In this document: piece by piece, positions 1 to 8,509 of the stretch | Layout of the letters: every line of letters begins with the position of its first letter | How positions within the stretch are numbered: position 1 is the first letter of the stretch | Origin: Streptomyces nigrescens | GTDB lineage: Bacteria; Actinomycetota; Actinomycetes; Streptomycetales; Streptomycetaceae | NCBI GenBank assembly: GCA_024349765.1 | Contig: AP026073.1 | Span: 4,464,001 to 4,528,000 of the forward strand | DNA length: 64,000 bases | Direction of reading: 5' to 3' | The notes under the pieces: generated by a model | What the model was told of the DNA's origin: nothing | Database searches by the model: none | Seen by the model: only the letters and a program-made list of their open reading frames with translations | Made by a program: the position numbers and the translations under genes

Positions 1-29
1 GGAGGAGTTCAGCGCACGGTCAGAATGGT

Positions 30-398
30 CTATGCAGCCCGGAGGCTTATGGTGAACGTGGCGCCACGTCGGTGGACGAGTTCGTTCGCCCACGGCAGGC
101 GGGAGAATCCGGCGTCGCAACGGACGTCGCGGATCACGGCACCGTTCACGGGGCCGCGGAGGAAGAGGAGCGCCTCCGTCAGCTGGCTGGCCAGAGCGCG
201 CGCCTCATCGGCCGTGGCGGCAAACACGTCGACGGCCACCCGGGGGTGATCGGCAAACCGCTCGTCGTACCCGCCCAGTCGCTGAACGCGGATCACTGGA
301 AGGTTCTCCTCCATGCGGTCCGGAGTCTCAGCGGCGCTGAACACCCCCGTTGTCGACTCCGTCCACGGCGCAAGTACGGCTTCGATGTCAGGCACCAT
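30..398 (-). CDS. Phage tail terminator / head-tail joining protein
   Basis: A 122-residue protein, last in the visible head-to-tail connector run of the prophage. Size, an N-terminal segment beginning with a predicted helix, and position directly after an HK97 gp10-like gene fit the tail-terminator (gpU / DUF3168-like) class that caps the tail tube and joins it to the head. It overlaps the upstream gene by 11 bp, so translation is probably coupled. The assignment rests on gene order more than on a diagnostic motif. The next gene of the operon (expected major tail protein) lies beyond the left edge of the window. Confidence 0.6.
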   Translation of the reverse strand: MVPDIEAVLAPWTESTTGVFSAAETPDRMEENLPVIRVQRLGGYDERFADHPRVAVDVFAATADEARALASQLTEALLFLRGPVNGAVIRDVRCDAGFSRLPWANELVHRRGATFTISLRAA

Positions 399-747
399 GC
401 GCCGCCTTCAGTGCGTCGATCGCCGTCCGGAACGGGGCGTAGCGTGGGACTCGTCCGTCACCGTGCTCCACTCGCCAAGCGTGAGGCGCGTCATTGATCA
501 CGGTTGCGCCGGCACGCATGCGTGGCTTGCCGCGGAAGGGGACGTTCTTCCAGAGGGGGACGACGTCGAAGCTAGCCCGGTACAGGCCCGGGTGCCGGTC
601 CTCCGTCGGGTCGCCCGTCGGTGACACGGCCTGCGCCTCTTCCATGATCCGAACGGCAGCTTTCCGGCAGGCACGCTGAATCCCGGGGCGCTGCAGGAGC
701 TTGCCCATTCCGGAGTACCGGCCCCGGTAGGTAGATCGGTGCGTCAT
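388..747 (-). CDS. HK97 gp10-like head-tail protein
   Basis: A 119-residue basic protein with the usual layout of HK97 gp10 / minor capsid proteins: an N-terminal helix rich in Arg, a short helix containing a run of Ala and Glu, then beta-rich sequence ending with HAWRVEHGDG and a C-terminal helix. These proteins help complete the connector or begin the tail. The ATG overlaps the stop of the preceding gene in an ATGA junction (744-747). Family assignment is supported by position between the head-closure and tail-terminator genes. Confidence 0.65.
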   Translation of the reverse strand: MTHRSTYRGRYSGMGKLLQRPGIQRACRKAAVRIMEEAQAVSPTGDPTEDRHPGLYRASFDVVPLWKNVPFRGKPRMRAGATVINDAPHAWRVEHGDGRVPRYAPFRTAIDALKAAHGA

Positions 748-1097
748 CCGGTCACCTCCTGAAGCGGGACCTCCAGATGCCGGAGGGTCGTCGCCTCGAA
801 GATCAGCGGCGTGCCGATCACCTGATAGCGCTTCCCCCGGTGCAAGATCCGGTCCTCCGGGCGCACGTCAGTACCGACGGGGGCGAAGAAAACCCGCCGC
901 ACGGTAATCGTGTGGCTGGCGTCGTTCACCTCCGACGACGAGCCGACGGCCACGCCGTACGGGCTCATCACTGCACAGCCGGTGACGTGGGTCAGGGTCG
1001 GCGGCCCGGGGACGTACGAGCCGGTGGAGTCGCGCACACGGGGGCCGTCGCGCTCAATGTCCACTTCGTCACTCATCAGAAACCCGAGCAAACTCAC
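744..1097 (-). CDS. Phage head-closure protein
   Basis: A 117-residue beta-rich protein matching the size and position of head-closure proteins (SPP1 gp16 / HK97 gp7-like), which plug the connector after DNA packaging. I chose the GTG at 1097: it overlaps the upstream stop as GTGA and has a GGAGG five bases upstream. The internal ATG at 1076 has no ribosome-binding site. The C-terminal part (LHRGKRYQVIG) resembles the conserved strand of this fold. Function is inferred from order and fold-like features. Confidence 0.6.
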   Translation of the reverse strand: MSLLGFLMSDEVDIERDGPRVRDSTGSYVPGPPTLTHVTGCAVMSPYGVAVGSSSEVNDASHTITVRRVFFAPVGTDVRPEDRILHRGKRYQVIGTPLIFEATTLRHLEVPLQEVTG

Positions 1098-1474
1098 ACT
1101 GGCCTCCAGATGGAGAACCGGGGCGCCGAATCTCTGGGCGCGATACTCAGCATTCCGGCGCCAGTGACCAGCCCTACGGCCCGCTTCAGCCGGCGGCGCT
1201 CGTCCTCAGACAGAGCCACACCGGTCTGTGCGTCGGCGTACGACACGATCATGCCGCCCGCCTGTTCGCTCCGAACGCCCGCGGGGTTCGTCAGGACGCG
1301 TGCTCCGACGGCCATTGCGATGCTCTTCACCCCGGGCTGCGGGGGGTCGCCCAGCCGCTCGCCCACCTCGCCGCGCAGGATGTCCTCCGCGGTGTCGTGA
1401 GCTAGGGCGTACTGGGCGTCCGTCAGCGGTCGGCCAAGGAGCGCGCGCAGTTCGTCAGCCGTGAACAGAATCAT
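1094..1474 (-). CDS. Phage head-tail connector (gp6-like)
   Basis: A 126-residue mainly helical protein beginning MILFTADELRALLG, typical of gp6-like connector proteins (SPP1 gp15 / HK97 gp6) that bind below the portal. I used the ATG at 1474, because the reading frame upstream of it is Arg-rich shadow sequence that overlaps the neighbouring gene. The start overlaps the 3' end of the preceding small gene by 20 bp. A helix pair around residues 10-60 and a GERLGDPPQPG turn are visible. The role follows from position after the capsid genes. Confidence 0.6.
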   Translation of the reverse strand: MILFTADELRALLGRPLTDAQYALAHDTAEDILRGEVGERLGDPPQPGVKSIAMAVGARVLTNPAGVRSEQAGGMIVSYADAQTGVALSEDERRRLKRAVGLVTGAGMLSIAPRDSAPRFSIWRPV

Positions 1475-1697
1475 CCGGAGCCGCCTTCCGTCGCGCGGGA
1501 GCGCGCTTGGCGGGGGCTGCCTTCTTCGCCGGAGGAGTCGCGCTAGTCGACTCGCGCGGCATCTCGGGAGCCTCCGCCCACGCGGCAGGGTTGGTGATGG
1601 CGCTGTGCGCCCACTCCGGAACCTCGTCGTCAGGGCCGAAGACATGCGGGCGGCCCTGCGAGTCACTCAAATGGACATGTACCGCGAGCCGCGCCAT
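1455..1697 (-). CDS. Small phage protein with Lys/Ala/Pro tail
   Basis: An 80-residue protein starting MARLAVHVHLSD at 1697, directly after the major capsid gene (stop and start one base apart). The first half contains GPDDEVPEWAHSAITNPAAW, a motif seen in small head-associated proteins of actinophages. The second half is a low-complexity KKAAPAKRAPARRKAAP tail that is strongly basic and likely disordered. Similar small proteins lie between capsid and connector genes in many actinobacterial phages; the function is unknown. Confidence 0.6.
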   Translation of the reverse strand: MARLAVHVHLSDSQGRPHVFGPDDEVPEWAHSAITNPAAWAEAPEMPRESTSATPPAKKAAPAKRAPARRKAAPDDSVHG

Positions 1698-1698
1698 G

Positions 1699-2733
1699 TC
1701 AGGACGCCAGGACGGTAGACACCATGGTGACGTCCGGGTTGCCGATGATCGGCAGCACGATCGACGTCGCCCGCGTCCACAGGGTCTGCGGGTCCTCGCT
1801 GTAGTACGCGCCCACAGCGACGCCCGCCTCAGAGCCGGCCAGGCCGTAGCGAGGGTCCTGCGACTCGATGGGCGCGCCCCACAGAGTCTCTCCGAACTTA
1901 ACGTTGGCCGGAGGCAGAAGCGCGATCTTGTTGGCGGGAGTGATTCGCGTCGACACACCCGCTACGTTCACCTGCGCGTCGTAGATGACTGGCGTCGGCA
2001 GCCCCGCGGCGCTCAGCGCGTCGTTCAGCTGCGCAGGCGTCAGGGTGGGGATGCCCGCCGTAGACTTCCCGCTGTTCGGGAAGATGATGTTCTTCATCTG
2101 GTCGTTACGACGCAGGAAGTTGAACACCCGGCGCGGCATGAGCATCCGGTCAGGCGTGAAGCCGTTCAGGGCGAGGTAGTACTCCATCCAAGTGTCAAGG
2201 TCGTCAGACACAGTCGCCGCAGGGTTGTCCCAGGTCGTGGCCGGGGCAACGGAGTTACCGGCGGAGCGGCCGAAGTCCACGCCGCCCTGAACACCGTTCT
2301 CATTCAGGGTGATCGACGCGTTAAAGATCGCCTCACCACGAGCCAGCTCAACACGGGCCGCGATGCCCTGGACGAGCCGGACAGAGTCCGACTCCAGGGC
2401 CGCGCGCAGTTCCTCCGTCTGAGTGTCGAGGTTCCGGCGCTTGATCCGCTCGTACTCGCCAAGCGGCATCTTGCGGGAGATGGGCGGCAGTTCGCCGTAG
2501 ACCCGCGCCCCGCCCTCGCGGACACCGATGTCCGACTCAGAGTCGTAGTTGCGGTATACAGCCGCGTCCACGAGGTTGCCGCCACCACGCGTGAACTTGT
2601 AGCTCAGGTCGTTCACGGTGTTGTCAGGCAGAAGCTCATGAAGCATGAAGGTGTTGACCTGGTAATCACGCAGGGCAGCGCGGGCATAACCGGTCAGCTC
2701 AGCCGGCGTGCCGAACTCGTCAATGAGCTGCAT
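1699..2733 (-). CDS. Phage major capsid protein
   Basis: A 344-residue protein with features of the HK97-fold, lambda gpE-like capsid family (Phage_cap_E): an N-terminal arm, a central domain containing YGELPPISRKMPLGEYER, and a C-terminal domain ending in a segment rich in beta strands (AYYSEDPQTLWTRATSIVLP). It forms the icosahedral shell. It follows the decoration gene by 13 bp and precedes the connector genes, the canonical order. Length is normal for the family. Confidence 0.85.
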   Translation of the reverse strand: MQLIDEFGTPAELTGYARAALRDYQVNTFMLHELLPDNTVNDLSYKFTRGGGNLVDAAVYRNYDSESDIGVREGGARVYGELPPISRKMPLGEYERIKRRNLDTQTEELRAALESDSVRLVQGIAARVELARGEAIFNASITLNENGVQGGVDFGRSAGNSVAPATTWDNPAATVSDDLDTWMEYYLALNGFTPDRMLMPRRVFNFLRRNDQMKNIIFPNSGKSTAGIPTLTPAQLNDALSAAGLPTPVIYDAQVNVAGVSTRITPANKIALLPPANVKFGETLWGAPIESQDPRYGLAGSEAGVAVGAYYSEDPQTLWTRATSIVLPIIGNPDVTMVSTVLAS

Positions 2734-2746
2734 GTGTCACGTCCTC

Positions 2747-3145
2747 TCAGACGGTGTAGATGCGGGACGCGACATCGGCCAGGCCGTTGGCGTCGACGGA
2801 GACAGGGAGCTTCGCAGTGTTGATGAAGCCGTGAACGAGCATCGATCCGCCGACGCTGGTCGACGCGTTGCCCCGGTGGTCGATGACTTCGACGCCGGAC
2901 CAGAGAAAGCCCACGCAAGTCTGTCGGCCGTCGGTCTTGGTGTCGTCGTAGAGGCCGTACTTTCCGCTGGCCGTGATCTTGCCGACCGGCAGGCCCGACT
3001 TCAGGTAGCCGTCCGGGTAGTGAGTGGCCTTCGTGAACGTCGACACGTCCAGAGTGATGCTGCGCAGAACGTCGGTGCCGTGCTGGCTTCCAAGCCAGTC
3101 CTTCCGGTCCTGCGAGTAGGAAACCGTCTTCAGGGACAGATCCAT
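2747..3145 (-). CDS. Phage head decoration protein
   Basis: A 132-residue protein resembling lambda gpD-type head decoration proteins, which trimerise on the outside of expanded capsids and stabilise them. Visible features are a beta-rich core (ITLDVSTFTK, YPDGYLKSGLPVGKI) and a hydrophobic C-terminal strand. Position between scaffold and major capsid is the usual one. A GGAGGG-type ribosome-binding site is seen just upstream of the ATG. Confidence 0.75.
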   Translation of the reverse strand: MDLSLKTVSYSQDRKDWLGSQHGTDVLRSITLDVSTFTKATHYPDGYLKSGLPVGKITASGKYGLYDDTKTDGRQTCVGFLWSGVEVIDHRGNASTSVGGSMLVHGFINTAKLPVSVDANGLADVASRIYTV

Positions 3146-3168
3146 GGATTCCCTCCAGGGAAGTTAGG

Positions 3169-3720
3169 TCAGGTGTTGCCGAAGCGCGCCTTGTAACGCT
3201 CTTCGCCGGTGGTCACGGACTTCGCGGGCCCGACATCAGAGCCGGTGCGCGTACTGGGCCGCCGTGTGGTGTCGGTCGACGAAGCGGCGGGCGCGAAGAG
3301 CTTTTTCAGCTCGTCGGCGTCTGCCTCCAGCTCCTCCTTCGTGGAGCCCTGGAGGCGTCCGGCCTGCGCGGGCGTCAGTCCCTTGTCCGCGGCAACGCGC
3401 ATGCGCAGCAGCTCTGCACGGGCTTCGTCGCGCTCACGCTCCGCGACAGTGCGGGCGTCGTCCGCCGCAGACTTCTCCTCCTGGAGCCGCTCGGCGTCAG
3501 ACAGTTCCGCTGCCTTACGGTCCGCAAGTTCCTTCGCTGCAGCGCGCAGCGAATCCAGCTCCGCAGCGTCAGGGGCCTGTGCGGCGCGCTGCTCGTGCTT
3601 GCGCGCGTGGTGCTTCCAGTACGCGGCCTGGTGTTCCGGGGCCATGTCCGCCGTAGGCGTGTTGTCCGGGAATCCGTGCTCGTTGACGGCCGGCGGGGTG
3701 TTGGGGGTCTCTTCAGACAT
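3169..3720 (-). CDS. Phage capsid scaffold protein
   Basis: A 183-residue, very acidic, Ala/Glu-rich protein predicted to be almost entirely alpha-helical coiled coil (roughly residues 45-140), followed by a short flexible Thr/Ser-rich linker and a basic C-terminal tip (EERYKARFG). This is the standard look of an internal scaffolding protein, whose basic tail contacts the capsid protein. I chose the ATG at 3720, preceded by GGGAG, over an in-frame ATG 12 codons upstream. Encoded between MuF and decoration protein. Confidence 0.75.
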   Translation of the reverse strand: MSEETPNTPPAVNEHGFPDNTPTADMAPEHQAAYWKHHARKHEQRAAQAPDAAELDSLRAAAKELADRKAAELSDAERLQEEKSAADDARTVAERERDEARAELLRMRVAADKGLTPAQAGRLQGSTKEELEADADELKKLFAPAASSTDTTRRPSTRTGSDVGPAKSVTTGEERYKARFGNT

Positions 3721-3764
3721 GCTTGGGGCTCCCCTGTCGGGATGGTCGTCGCCCATGGCGGGCG

Positions 3765-4574
3765 TCAGGTCGGAATGTTGATGTCGGTTCGCGACGTGAA
3801 GTGCTGTCCGGCGAATCCGAGTAGCGGGCCAATTTCGCCGTGATCGTTTGTCACGATGACCTTGCGGTAATCGATCGCGCGGCCGGACCGGTCGTAGTCG
3901 CCCAGCTCGGCCGCCACGGCGTCGTGAATCGCCTGGAGTCGTGCCTCGTCGACGACCTGGCCCGGGTCGTAGTCGGACCGAACGATCTTTACTAGGCAGT
4001 CACAGCCGGGGTGGATCGGGAGCAAGTCCTTCTTCCTGTACCGCTGCGTCGACGCGATCAGGCATAGTGCGCAGTTGTATTCGCCGATCGGCTCACGGAC
4101 CGTGTAGCTCACCTGCGGTTGCTGATCCGCCACGTCTCGTGCGGTGTGCGTCCGGGTGAGTTGGAGGTCCGTCTTCAGGAGCGTGTCCAGTCGGCTCGCT
4201 CCACGCTCCAGGGCGACGTCAAGGGGCTCGTCCTGGCTAAGCGCCGTCCACACGTCCTTGAAGGGGCGTTCGTAGACGTCGCTCGGGTCCACCCCGCGGA
4301 GGGCGCGACCAGTCACACGGCTCATGTCCACGTCGACGCGCGAGGGCCGGCCCGCAATTTCTGCGTACAGCTGCTCCAGGTACGTCGCCGTCAGTGTCGC
4401 TACCTGACGTTGCCCACCAGCGAGGATCGGCAACGCCGTGCGCTGGAATTTCGCTACGTCAGAGCCGCGCCAGGAGCCGAGTCGCTTCCACGTCGTGCCG
4501 ACGCGACCGAGCACGGACGTCCAGACGTTACGTACGGCTGCGTCGTACTGAAGGTCACGCCGCGTTAGCGTCAT
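3765..4574 (-). CDS. MuF-like minor head protein
   Basis: A 269-residue protein overlapping the portal gene by 20 bp. The N-terminal two thirds are helical. The C-terminal third has the MuF/SPP1 gp7-like signature, including a Cys pair in YNCALC and HPGCDC near residues 165-190, a likely metal-binding or structural cluster. These minor head proteins are packaged with the portal and can enter the host with DNA. After the conserved cluster come about 80 further residues without an obvious toxin domain. Confidence 0.7.
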   Translation of the reverse strand: MTLTRRDLQYDAAVRNVWTSVLGRVGTTWKRLGSWRGSDVAKFQRTALPILAGGQRQVATLTATYLEQLYAEIAGRPSRVDVDMSRVTGRALRGVDPSDVYERPFKDVWTALSQDEPLDVALERGASRLDTLLKTDLQLTRTHTARDVADQQPQVSYTVREPIGEYNCALCLIASTQRYRKKDLLPIHPGCDCLVKIVRSDYDPGQVVDEARLQAIHDAVAAELGDYDRSGRAIDYRKVIVTNDHGEIGPLLGFAGQHFTSRTDINIPT

Positions 4575-6084
4575 TGGCGCCCCGTCCGATCACCGTCCGC
4601 GGGTCCTGCGGGGGCTGCTGCGGGTCCTGTGAAGGTTGCCCCGGACCCTGCCCCTGGAGTTGCGGAGGGATGGGGTTCGTCGGCGGAGTCGCGTTCATCG
4701 CGTCCGCGGCACGATCAACTTCCATCCGCGCGATCTGCTGTGGTGTGTATCGCATGTCTTCCATGCGCTGACGCCAAGGGACGCCGGCCGCCTGCTTCTT
4801 TACCGCTGCGTCAGCCAGCTCGGCGACGGTGCGGGACTCGGAGTCTGCCCAGATGGTCTCGGCGTCCGTCTCGTCCGCGCGGTGATCCCCGAGGATGCGG
4901 AAAGCAAGACGCATGACCTGCTCCCAGGACTCTCCGAATTCGCGCTGCTTGCTCCGCACCTTGCTTGCGAGTCCGGTCTCCGCGGCCTTCAAGGCGTCGC
5001 CAGACACGTTGACTACCTGGCCGATCAGATAGTGCGGGGGTGTCTTGCTGATCGCTGCCAGATCCTGGACAGCGGACTCCACGGCAGCCACATAGGGCTT
5101 GAGGTCAGTGGCACTGAACTCTCCGAACTTGACGTCGGGGTCGTCCGTCGTCCACAGCGACTTTATGTCCAGCGTGAACGGCTCGATCTTGGCGCCGGTC
5201 AGGGGGTCTTCACCGATCTCCAGACCGGCCGCCCAACGCTGCCGGAAAGCGCCGTACTTCATGGCTGCTATCAAGTTGATCAGTGAAAGATTGATCCGGT
5301 TCTGAATCGGGAGAATGTCCTCATGCTCCGCGAAGCCGTCAAGCCTGCGGTTGCGGCGGTTCACGAAAGGCACTAGCGGAACTACCCCGAGCTTGTTTGG
5401 GCCGGTGCTCTCCGTGCCGTCGGGGAGGATCCACGCATCCCAGCTGTCGAGCCGGGCAGCGCGGAGCGGGAACACAACCTCTTCGTTGGAGGTCACGAAG
5501 TCGTGGTACTCGGTGGGCGTCCAAAGAGTCGCTCGCGTGCTGCCTGTCCAGTCGTCGCGGTACAAGTACAGGCCGGCGGCAATCTTGCGCGGGTCGTGAG
5601 GATCGCGCGCAATCGCCACTTGGCGAGCGGTCTTGTGAAGCATCCGGGGCCGGCCGTTGTCGTCCTCGTCAACCAGGACGAAGGAGCGACGCTGAGACAG
5701 AGCACCGTAGTGGACGAGGTCCGACTCCGCGTCCATGCCGTTCTCTTGCCAGATCGCGTTTGCGTCGTCGTCGGCCTCGCTGGATTCGCCGAAACGGAAG
5801 CCCTCAACACCCAGACGCTCCGCGGGCGAGTCGATGACGAGCGACGTCCAGTTGGTGCGGGCGTCCCTCATCCATTCATGTGCCTGGTGCGGATCCACGC
5901 CGGGCACGTGCGGGAGCGGTGCCCGCCCTTCCGCGTACTCTCGGAGCTGGTCAAGGCCCGGTACGCGTTCACGATGGCCCCTGTAGGTCGTAACCCATTC
6001 GTCGTCGCGCTCCCGCATGAGAGCGTAACCGAGACGAGAGAGCCACCAGCCGGGGGATTCTGGCTTTGATATATCGAGTGCCAC
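4555..6084 (-). CDS. Phage portal protein
   Basis: A 509-residue protein of SPP1 gp6-like portal type. These form the dodecameric ring through which DNA is pumped. Features are an N-terminal helical region, a central wing/stem region with ILPIQNRINLSLINLIAAMKYGAFRQRW, typical of this family, and a C-terminal Pro/Gln-rich tail that is probably disordered. It lies 11 bp downstream of the large terminase gene and overlaps the MuF gene. Length is as expected. Confidence 0.9.
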   Translation of the reverse strand: MALDISKPESPGWWLSRLGYALMRERDDEWVTTYRGHRERVPGLDQLREYAEGRAPLPHVPGVDPHQAHEWMRDARTNWTSLVIDSPAERLGVEGFRFGESSEADDDANAIWQENGMDAESDLVHYGALSQRRSFVLVDEDDNGRPRMLHKTARQVAIARDPHDPRKIAAGLYLYRDDWTGSTRATLWTPTEYHDFVTSNEEVVFPLRAARLDSWDAWILPDGTESTGPNKLGVVPLVPFVNRRNRRLDGFAEHEDILPIQNRINLSLINLIAAMKYGAFRQRWAAGLEIGEDPLTGAKIEPFTLDIKSLWTTDDPDVKFGEFSATDLKPYVAAVESAVQDLAAISKTPPHYLIGQVVNVSGDALKAAETGLASKVRSKQREFGESWEQVMRLAFRILGDHRADETDAETIWADSESRTVAELADAAVKKQAAGVPWRQRMEDMRYTPQQIARMEVDRAADAMNATPPTNPIPPQLQGQGPGQPSQDPQQPPQDPRTVIGRGANDANAA

Positions 6085-6095
6085 CCTGCCCCCTT

Positions 6096-7805
6096 TCAGA
6101 AGGCTACTAGCGTTCCGGACTTCTTCTTACGCTTCGTAATTCCTGCCGCCACTGCGTCAGCGCGGCATTCGTAGGCGAGAACCGCGGACATTGCGGCGTC
6201 GATTTTCTTGGGCGACTTCGCGTGCTCCTTGCCGATGCCCAAGTGGTTTCGACCCATCGGCCGGCGACGCGCGTTCTTCACGTGACGGGAAAGGGTGGCG
6301 CCCAGATTCAGGTAGTGCGACGTCTCGTCTGGGTCCAGCGTTTCCGCGTGGCTCAGGCCCTTGTCTTCCACGGCTTCAGAGAAGCGATTGAGAGCCGATT
6401 CCATGGCGGTCGGTCGATTGGTCCACCACTCCAGCGGGCGGGCTTGTGAAGCCCGTACACGCAGGTTCTCGCCGAAGTCAGCGGTCCATCGGTCTACGTA
6501 GTCCTGCCAATGCGGCGGGTCGGCGTAGAAGCCGCAGACGTCGAACTTCTCGAAGGCGCGGGATACGGCGGAATCGACGCTTTCTCGGTCGACCTGCCAG
6601 CCTTCGCCCTCGGGGCCTTCAGGCTTCTCCCAACAGCCCAAGAGCATCAGGTGACCATCGGACACGCGGCACGCTGTGAGCGCTGTAGCGTCGTCGCGAA
6701 TCGAGCCGTCAAATCCGAGAGTCACCAGCTCACCCGCGGCTATCTCCTCCGCACGTCGGCACAGCGCCCACGCGTCGGGGTCCATCCAGGCGTCAGAGGC
6801 GACGGTCCGGGAGTTGAGGAAGTACCGTCGGCCGTCGGCAGAGTCGTTACGGGTGTCGTAGAAGTCGTCGACGAGAGAATCTAGGTCAATCCACTCCATC
6901 GCGTCGCCGTATGCGTCGACGAGAGCGGCCCGGAGTTCAGCCTCGTTCTTGAGGTTCTTGCACTCGCCGTAACGGTGGTCGTACATCAGTCGCGCACGCC
7001 CGCGCTTCTTACGACCCTCGCGGATTGCCTCGGCTTCCTCGTAGGTCTTTTCCGCGATTGAGTCTTGCCCCGGGGCGAACATCGTGGTCGTTTCCAGGTA
7101 CCACGTCTGCGCGCCTTTTTTGCGCTTGCGGAGGTTACGGGTAACCGTGTTGTACATCCGACGGAGTTCGGGGGTGTTGTAGAGATGAGTCTCGTCGAAC
7201 ACCACGAAGGTTTCTTTGCCTCCGTCCTTCGAGGACGAAGACGCGGTAGACGGCGTGATCTCCCCGCCGTCGGGCAAGTTGATTCGGGTAAGTCCCGGGT
7301 CAATCCCAGGAACGTGACTAAGCGGCGACGCCTCGTCGGTCAGGTTGAAATGGATGGTGTCGAAGACGTTGCCAGTCTGGCCCTCCTCCGTCGCCATGAT
7401 TCGGAGATACGGCACCCTGACCGGCCGGCCCATGGGCTCGCCAGGCTCGTAGACGTACTCGAAGCCCAGCCCCCACGGATCGCGGTAGACCTCTCCGCCC
7501 TCCGCCCAGCCGTCGAAACGGGCCGGGCCAAGTGCTTCGAAGAGTCCGATACGGGCACCAAGACCGGACTTGTCACAGCCCTTCGGGCGTGAGAAGAAGG
7601 CGCTGTCGTAGAGGAGCCGGCCCTCGTCATCGTCGACCGCGTAGCAGTCCACGACGAAGCCTGTGTACTCGTCGCCGTGCCTCACAGGCTCGCCCTGGAC
7701 GTCACCGGGGCCGTGCCGGACGAAGTGTTCCATCCATGCGACCGCGAGCCAGCCCAGAGAGCGGGAGCGGTCGTGACCGGGGGCGCGCACGATTGCGCGC
7801 GGCAT
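6096..7805 (-). CDS. terL: Terminase large subunit
   Basis: A 569-residue DNA-packaging motor. The ATPase half has a Walker A-like loop RPKGCDKSGLGA near residue 75, as in phage P-loops of the PKGxxKS kind, and a Walker B FVVFDETH near residue 200. The nuclease half has the acidic motif GFDGSIRDDATAL near residue 365 and later acidic residues (GFYADPPHW). It cuts concatemeric phage DNA and translocates it into the prohead. It follows the small subunit by 8 bp and precedes the portal. The N terminus is complete and the reading frame intact. Confidence 0.9.
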   Translation of the reverse strand: MPRAIVRAPGHDRSRSLGWLAVAWMEHFVRHGPGDVQGEPVRHGDEYTGFVVDCYAVDDDEGRLLYDSAFFSRPKGCDKSGLGARIGLFEALGPARFDGWAEGGEVYRDPWGLGFEYVYEPGEPMGRPVRVPYLRIMATEEGQTGNVFDTIHFNLTDEASPLSHVPGIDPGLTRINLPDGGEITPSTASSSSKDGGKETFVVFDETHLYNTPELRRMYNTVTRNLRKRKKGAQTWYLETTTMFAPGQDSIAEKTYEEAEAIREGRKKRGRARLMYDHRYGECKNLKNEAELRAALVDAYGDAMEWIDLDSLVDDFYDTRNDSADGRRYFLNSRTVASDAWMDPDAWALCRRAEEIAAGELVTLGFDGSIRDDATALTACRVSDGHLMLLGCWEKPEGPEGEGWQVDRESVDSAVSRAFEKFDVCGFYADPPHWQDYVDRWTADFGENLRVRASQARPLEWWTNRPTAMESALNRFSEAVEDKGLSHAETLDPDETSHYLNLGATLSRHVKNARRRPMGRNHLGIGKEHAKSPKKIDAAMSAVLAYECRADAVAAGITKRKKKSGTLVAF

Positions 7806-7813
7806 CCGGCGTC

Positions 7814-8278
7814 CTAACTTGTGAGGCGCTGGCGGCGCGAGTTGATGTCAGAGACATTGCCGCCGGCGATCGTCGGGGCAGGCTTGTTCGTCGGGTCGTC
7901 GACCTTCAGCTTCAACCTCGCGCGGTCCTCGGGCGTGGCGCCGAACTTGGCTGCTCTGAGCCGCACTTCAGCCGCCAACGTCCACTGCCCCTTCGACCAC
8001 ATGGCGTGGTGCATCAGTGCCGTGTCGATCAGGAACTCCCAGTCGGTGTCCGTGAACGTCTGCGCCTGTGGGCTCGTGCGCCAGGTGTGCCACCAGGCGA
8101 GCGTCCGGGGGTGCCATTCGACGAACTCACCGGTCTTGGTGTTCACGCCGAGTACGCCCTCCGGCAGCTCCGGGCCGCGGAGTTCGTCGTCAGGGGTGAC
8201 AACGGTCTCGGGGGCAGCGTCAGCATTTCGGCGACGGCGCTTCGAAGGGTCCTTGGGGGCTGGTCCGCGGCCGGCCAT
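7814..8278 (-). CDS. terS: Terminase small subunit
   Basis: A 154-residue basic protein starting MAGRGPAPKDPSKRRRRN, a start very typical of P27-type small terminases of actinophages. The middle (WHTWRTSPQAQTFTDTDWEFLIDTALMHHAMW) is the helical oligomerisation segment. Small terminases recognise the packaging site and load the large subunit. Its ATG overlaps the stop of the upstream 61-residue gene by one base. Confidence 0.85.
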   Translation of the reverse strand: MAGRGPAPKDPSKRRRRNADAAPETVVTPDDELRGPELPEGVLGVNTKTGEFVEWHPRTLAWWHTWRTSPQAQTFTDTDWEFLIDTALMHHAMWSKGQWTLAAEVRLRAAKFGATPEDRARLKLKVDDPTNKPAPTIAGGNVSDINSRRQRLTS

Positions 8279-8463
8279 CAGCTCGTCACCTTCTTCAGGT
8301 ACTGGCGGATGTCGTCCACGGGGGACGTGAAGAGGGTGCCGAAGAGAAGTCGGTCGAGAGCCCGCTCCGTGATCACGCCCATGTCTTCGTCAGGCAGAAC
8401 GTGCGTCTCGGAGACCTGGCCGTCGGGCAGCGTCACGCCCTCGTGGTCCGGGTGCGCGCACAT
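8278..8463 (-). CDS. Small phage protein of unknown function
   Basis: A 61-residue acidic protein, MCAHPDHEGVTLPDGQVSET at its start, translationally coupled (one-base overlap) to the small terminase. The reading frame has the codon bias of its neighbours, and a GGGAGG ribosome-binding site lies about eight bases upstream. No domain recognised. Position suggests a packaging- or regulation-related accessory. Confidence 0.55.
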   Translation of the reverse strand: MCAHPDHEGVTLPDGQVSETHVLPDEDMGVITERALDRLLFGTLFTSPVDDIRQYLKKVTS

Positions 8464-8509
8464 GGGGTACCTCCCGGGTAGGAACGGCCGCGCCGTCCCA
8501 TGTCGGGGG

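Noticed and set aside
3765-4574. A toxin domain at the C terminus of the MuF-like protein
   Set aside because: The 80 residues after the Cys cluster show no known toxin motif, so I kept it as an ordinary minor head protein.
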